A stretch of 7,520 nt of DNA from Oscillospiraceae bacterium (GTDB lineage Bacteria > Bacillota > Clostridia > Oscillospirales > Acutalibacteraceae): the NCBI GenBank assembly GCA_019422905.1, contig JAHZCM010000096.1:1-7520 (forward strand), given 5' to 3'. Numbering within the stretch: position 1 is the first letter of the stretch; every line of letters starts with the position of its first letter. The notes beneath the pieces were generated by a model. That model was not told the DNA's origin and did no database searches. It saw nothing but the letters and a program-made list of their open reading frames with translations. Positions 5,945 to 7,520 of this stretch are shown here, one piece after another. A program made the translations under genes and the position numbers.

Positions 5945-5953
5945 AAGGAAGGG
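5945..5953 (+). promoter_or_regulatory. Ribosome binding site that fixes the exporter's TTG start
   Basis: AAGGAAGGG is a purine-rich Shine-Dalgarno sequence ending 7 nt before TTG 5961. An in-frame ATG at 5913 would add 16 residues (starting MSGCGDLPTG) but has no Shine-Dalgarno sequence before it, and the resulting N-terminus does not look like an ABC exporter. Starting at 5961 gives a typical beginning, KRLAVYLKPF. Confidence 0.7.
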
Positions 5954-5960
5954 AATTGTA

Positions 5961-7520
5961 TTGAAACGATTGGCTGTCTATCTGAAGCCGTTCATCCCAC
6001 GGATGAGCGTCGGCTTCTGCATCAAGGCGGGCGGCACGCTGGTGGAGCTGGCGATTCCGTGGATATTGTCCTATATCATCGACGATCTGATCCCGTTGGG
6101 CCGGCTGAAGCCGGTGTGTATCTGGGGCGGGCTGATGGTTCTCTGCTCGCTGTTCGCGTGGATCGGCAATATTGTGGCAAACCGGATGGCTTCCGCCGTT
6201 GCGCGCGACTGTACGCGGCAGATTCGGCATGATCTGTTTGAGAAGATTTCGTATCTGTCTGAGCGCCGGGTGGATCAGTTTTCGATCCCTTCGCTGATCT
6301 CGCGCATGACGAGCGATACCTATGTGCTGCACCAGACGGTCGGTATGATCCAGCGCCTCGGCGTCCGCGCACCGATTCTGCTTGTCGGCGGCGTGATTGT
6401 CACGCTGACGCTCGATCCGGTTCTGACGCTGATTATGGTGGCGACGCTGCCGATTGTCGGCGCAATTACGTTTTATGTTTCCCGCCGCGGCGTGCGCCTG
6501 TTCAAGATCGTGCAGAAGGCGTCCGACGCCATGCTGCGCGGCGTGCGCGAGAACGCGGTCGGCGTGCGTGTCATCAAAGCGCTTTCCAAGGCCGAGTACG
6601 AGCGGAACCGCTTTAAGCGCGTCAACGACGACCTCACCGAGAAAGAACGCACGGCGGAAAAAACGATGGCGATCATCAATCCGGTGATGAGCCTGCTTCT
6701 GAATCTCGGCATCGTCGCGGTCATCGTGGTGGGTGGCGTGCGCGTCAATAACGGCACGACGGAGATCGGTAAGATCATCGCTTTTATGAACCTGTTTACC
6801 ATCGTGCTGAACGCTCTGATGGCGATCAACCGCATGTTCACGATGCTTTCCCGCGCGGCGGCCTCCTCCGCCCGTGTGCTCGAGGTGCTCGACACGCCGA
6901 TTGAGCTGTTTGAAACCGAGCCGCACTACAGCTTCCTGCCGGAGCATGCGCCGCATATCGCGTTCCGCCATGTGACCTTCCGCTACGAGCGCGGGTCGTT
7001 CGCCGTGCGCGATCTGGACTTTACGCTTGAGCGCGGCGAGACGCTCGGCATCATCGGCGCGACCGGCGCGGGAAAATCGACGGTCATCCGCGCCCTGATG
7101 CGGTATTACGATGTGCAGGAGGGCGCGATTGAGATTGACGGCGTGGATATCCGGGACTACGCCACGACGGATCTGCGCGCCAAATTCGGCGTTGTTTTCC
7201 AAAATGATACACTCTTTAAGGATACGATTCGGGAAAACATCCGGCTGGGCCGCAATCTGAGCGACGAGCAGCTTCTGGAGGCCGCGCGCCGCGCGCAGGC
7301 GCTACCGTTCATTGAGGAGCAGGGCGGCCTGGACGCGCCGGTTGCGATTAAGGGCGCGAACCTTTCCGGCGGCCAGAAGCAGCGGCTGCTGTTGGCCCGC
7401 GCGCTGGCGGGAGACCCGGAAATCCTCGTGCTGGACGATTCCTCCAGCGCGCTCGACTACAAGACGGACGCCCGGCTGCGCGAGGAGATCCGTCTGCACT
7501 ATGCGGCGGCGACAAAAATT
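5961..7520 (+). CDS. ABC exporter half-transporter (membrane domain plus ATPase), 3' end outside window
   Basis: The frame is open from TTG 5961 to the window end: 520 codons of an expected 570-600. The type I exporter membrane domain occupies about 1-310 with six likely helices near 17-42, 50-72, 136-152, 153-174, 241-262 and 270-291. The nucleotide-binding domain holds an A-loop Tyr near 342, Walker A GATGAGKST (366-374, K372), Q-loop Q414, a canonical signature LSGGQ (468-472), Walker B ILVLDD (488-493) and D-loop SALD (496-499). The catalytic Glu after Walker B is Asp493, as in the degenerate-site subunit of heterodimeric exporters such as TM287/288, LmrCD and BmrCD. The H-loop lies beyond the edge. 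Substrate is unknown; peptides, lipids or drugs are all possible. Expression is probably repressor-controlled through the inverted repeat at 5894-5911. A partner half-transporter is expected downstream. Confidence 0.93.
   Translation, partial: MKRLAVYLKPFIPRMSVGFCIKAGGTLVELAIPWILSYIIDDLIPLGRLKPVCIWGGLMVLCSLFAWIGNIVANRMASAVARDCTRQIRHDLFEKISYLSERRVDQFSIPSLISRMTSDTYVLHQTVGMIQRLGVRAPILLVGGVIVTLTLDPVLTLIMVATLPIVGAITFYVSRRGVRLFKIVQKASDAMLRGVRENAVGVRVIKALSKAEYERNRFKRVNDDLTEKERTAEKTMAIINPVMSLLLNLGIVAVIVVGGVRVNNGTTEIGKIIAFMNLFTIVLNALMAINRMFTMLSRAAASSARVLEVLDTPIELFETEPHYSFLPEHAPHIAFRHVTFRYERGSFAVRDLDFTLERGETLGIIGATGAGKSTVIRALMRYYDVQEGAIEIDGVDIRDYATTDLRAKFGVVFQNDTLFKDTIRENIRLGRNLSDEQLLEAARRAQALPFIEEQGGLDAPVAIKGANLSGGQKQRLLLARALAGDPEILVLDDSSSALDYKTDARLREEIRLHYAAATKI

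Noticed and set aside
5897..6232. 111-aa plus-strand frame overlapping the exporter start
   Set aside because: It is out of frame with the exporter, lacks a Shine-Dalgarno sequence and loses to the exporter frame in every respect.
5853..7202. 449-aa reading frame on the minus strand opposite the ABC exporter
   Set aside because: It is exactly antisense to a clearly conserved exporter frame with Walker motifs. The protein is rich in His, Arg, Asp and Gln with no domain, as expected for the complement of GC-rich codons.

Overview
The window looks like a chromosomal segment of a GC-rich Firmicute, most likely a clostridial gut lineage such as Oscillospiraceae/Ruminococcaceae. This is inferred from protein character and from GC-rich genes separated by AT-rich gaps with sigma-A-type promoters; no rRNA or other taxonomic marker is present. 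There are no mobile elements, CRISPR arrays, tRNAs or rRNAs. Six genes are supported, in three transcription units.

Unit 1 (minus strand, 4046 down to 123) is a cell-envelope operon. It encodes a stand-alone left-handed beta-helix acyltransferase-like protein resembling the C-terminal half of GlmU. Next, after 16 nt, comes an FHA domain fused to a RodA/FtsW-type SEDS glycosyltransferase. Last, with a 4-nt ATGA overlap, is a short class B penicillin-binding protein (transpeptidase). A strong 15-bp-stem terminator at 64-99 ends the unit. The SEDS and PBP pair would be the polymerase and crosslinker of a peptidoglycan synthase, and the FHA domain suggests control by Ser/Thr phosphorylation.

Unit 2 (minus strand, 5630 down to 4217) starts at a near-consensus extended -10 promoter. 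It encodes a PNP/UDP-family nucleoside phosphorylase and, 22 nt later, a small cysteine-rich protein with two degenerate CCG (HdrB-like) modules. A hairpin terminator lies at 4139-4175. A longer TTG-initiated reading of the phosphorylase is ruled out because that TTG is the -35 box of its own promoter.

Unit 3 (plus strand, 5961 past the right edge) diverges from unit 2 across about 170 nt of apparently non-coding DNA. It encodes an ABC exporter half-transporter (membrane domain plus ATPase) that is cut by the window end. Its Walker B glutamate is replaced by Asp, as in the degenerate-site subunit of heterodimeric exporters, so a partner gene is expected just downstream. Its promoter carries an inverted repeat (TAGTTG-N6-CAACTA) over the -10/start-site region, which suggests a dimeric repressor, possibly of the MarR family.

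The first 60 bases are AT-rich and carry no gene I can support. I see no wholly unprecedented system. The most interesting points are the FHA-SEDS fusion with its PBP, the CCG-like protein paired with a nucleoside phosphorylase, and the operator-controlled, probably heterodimeric exporter.
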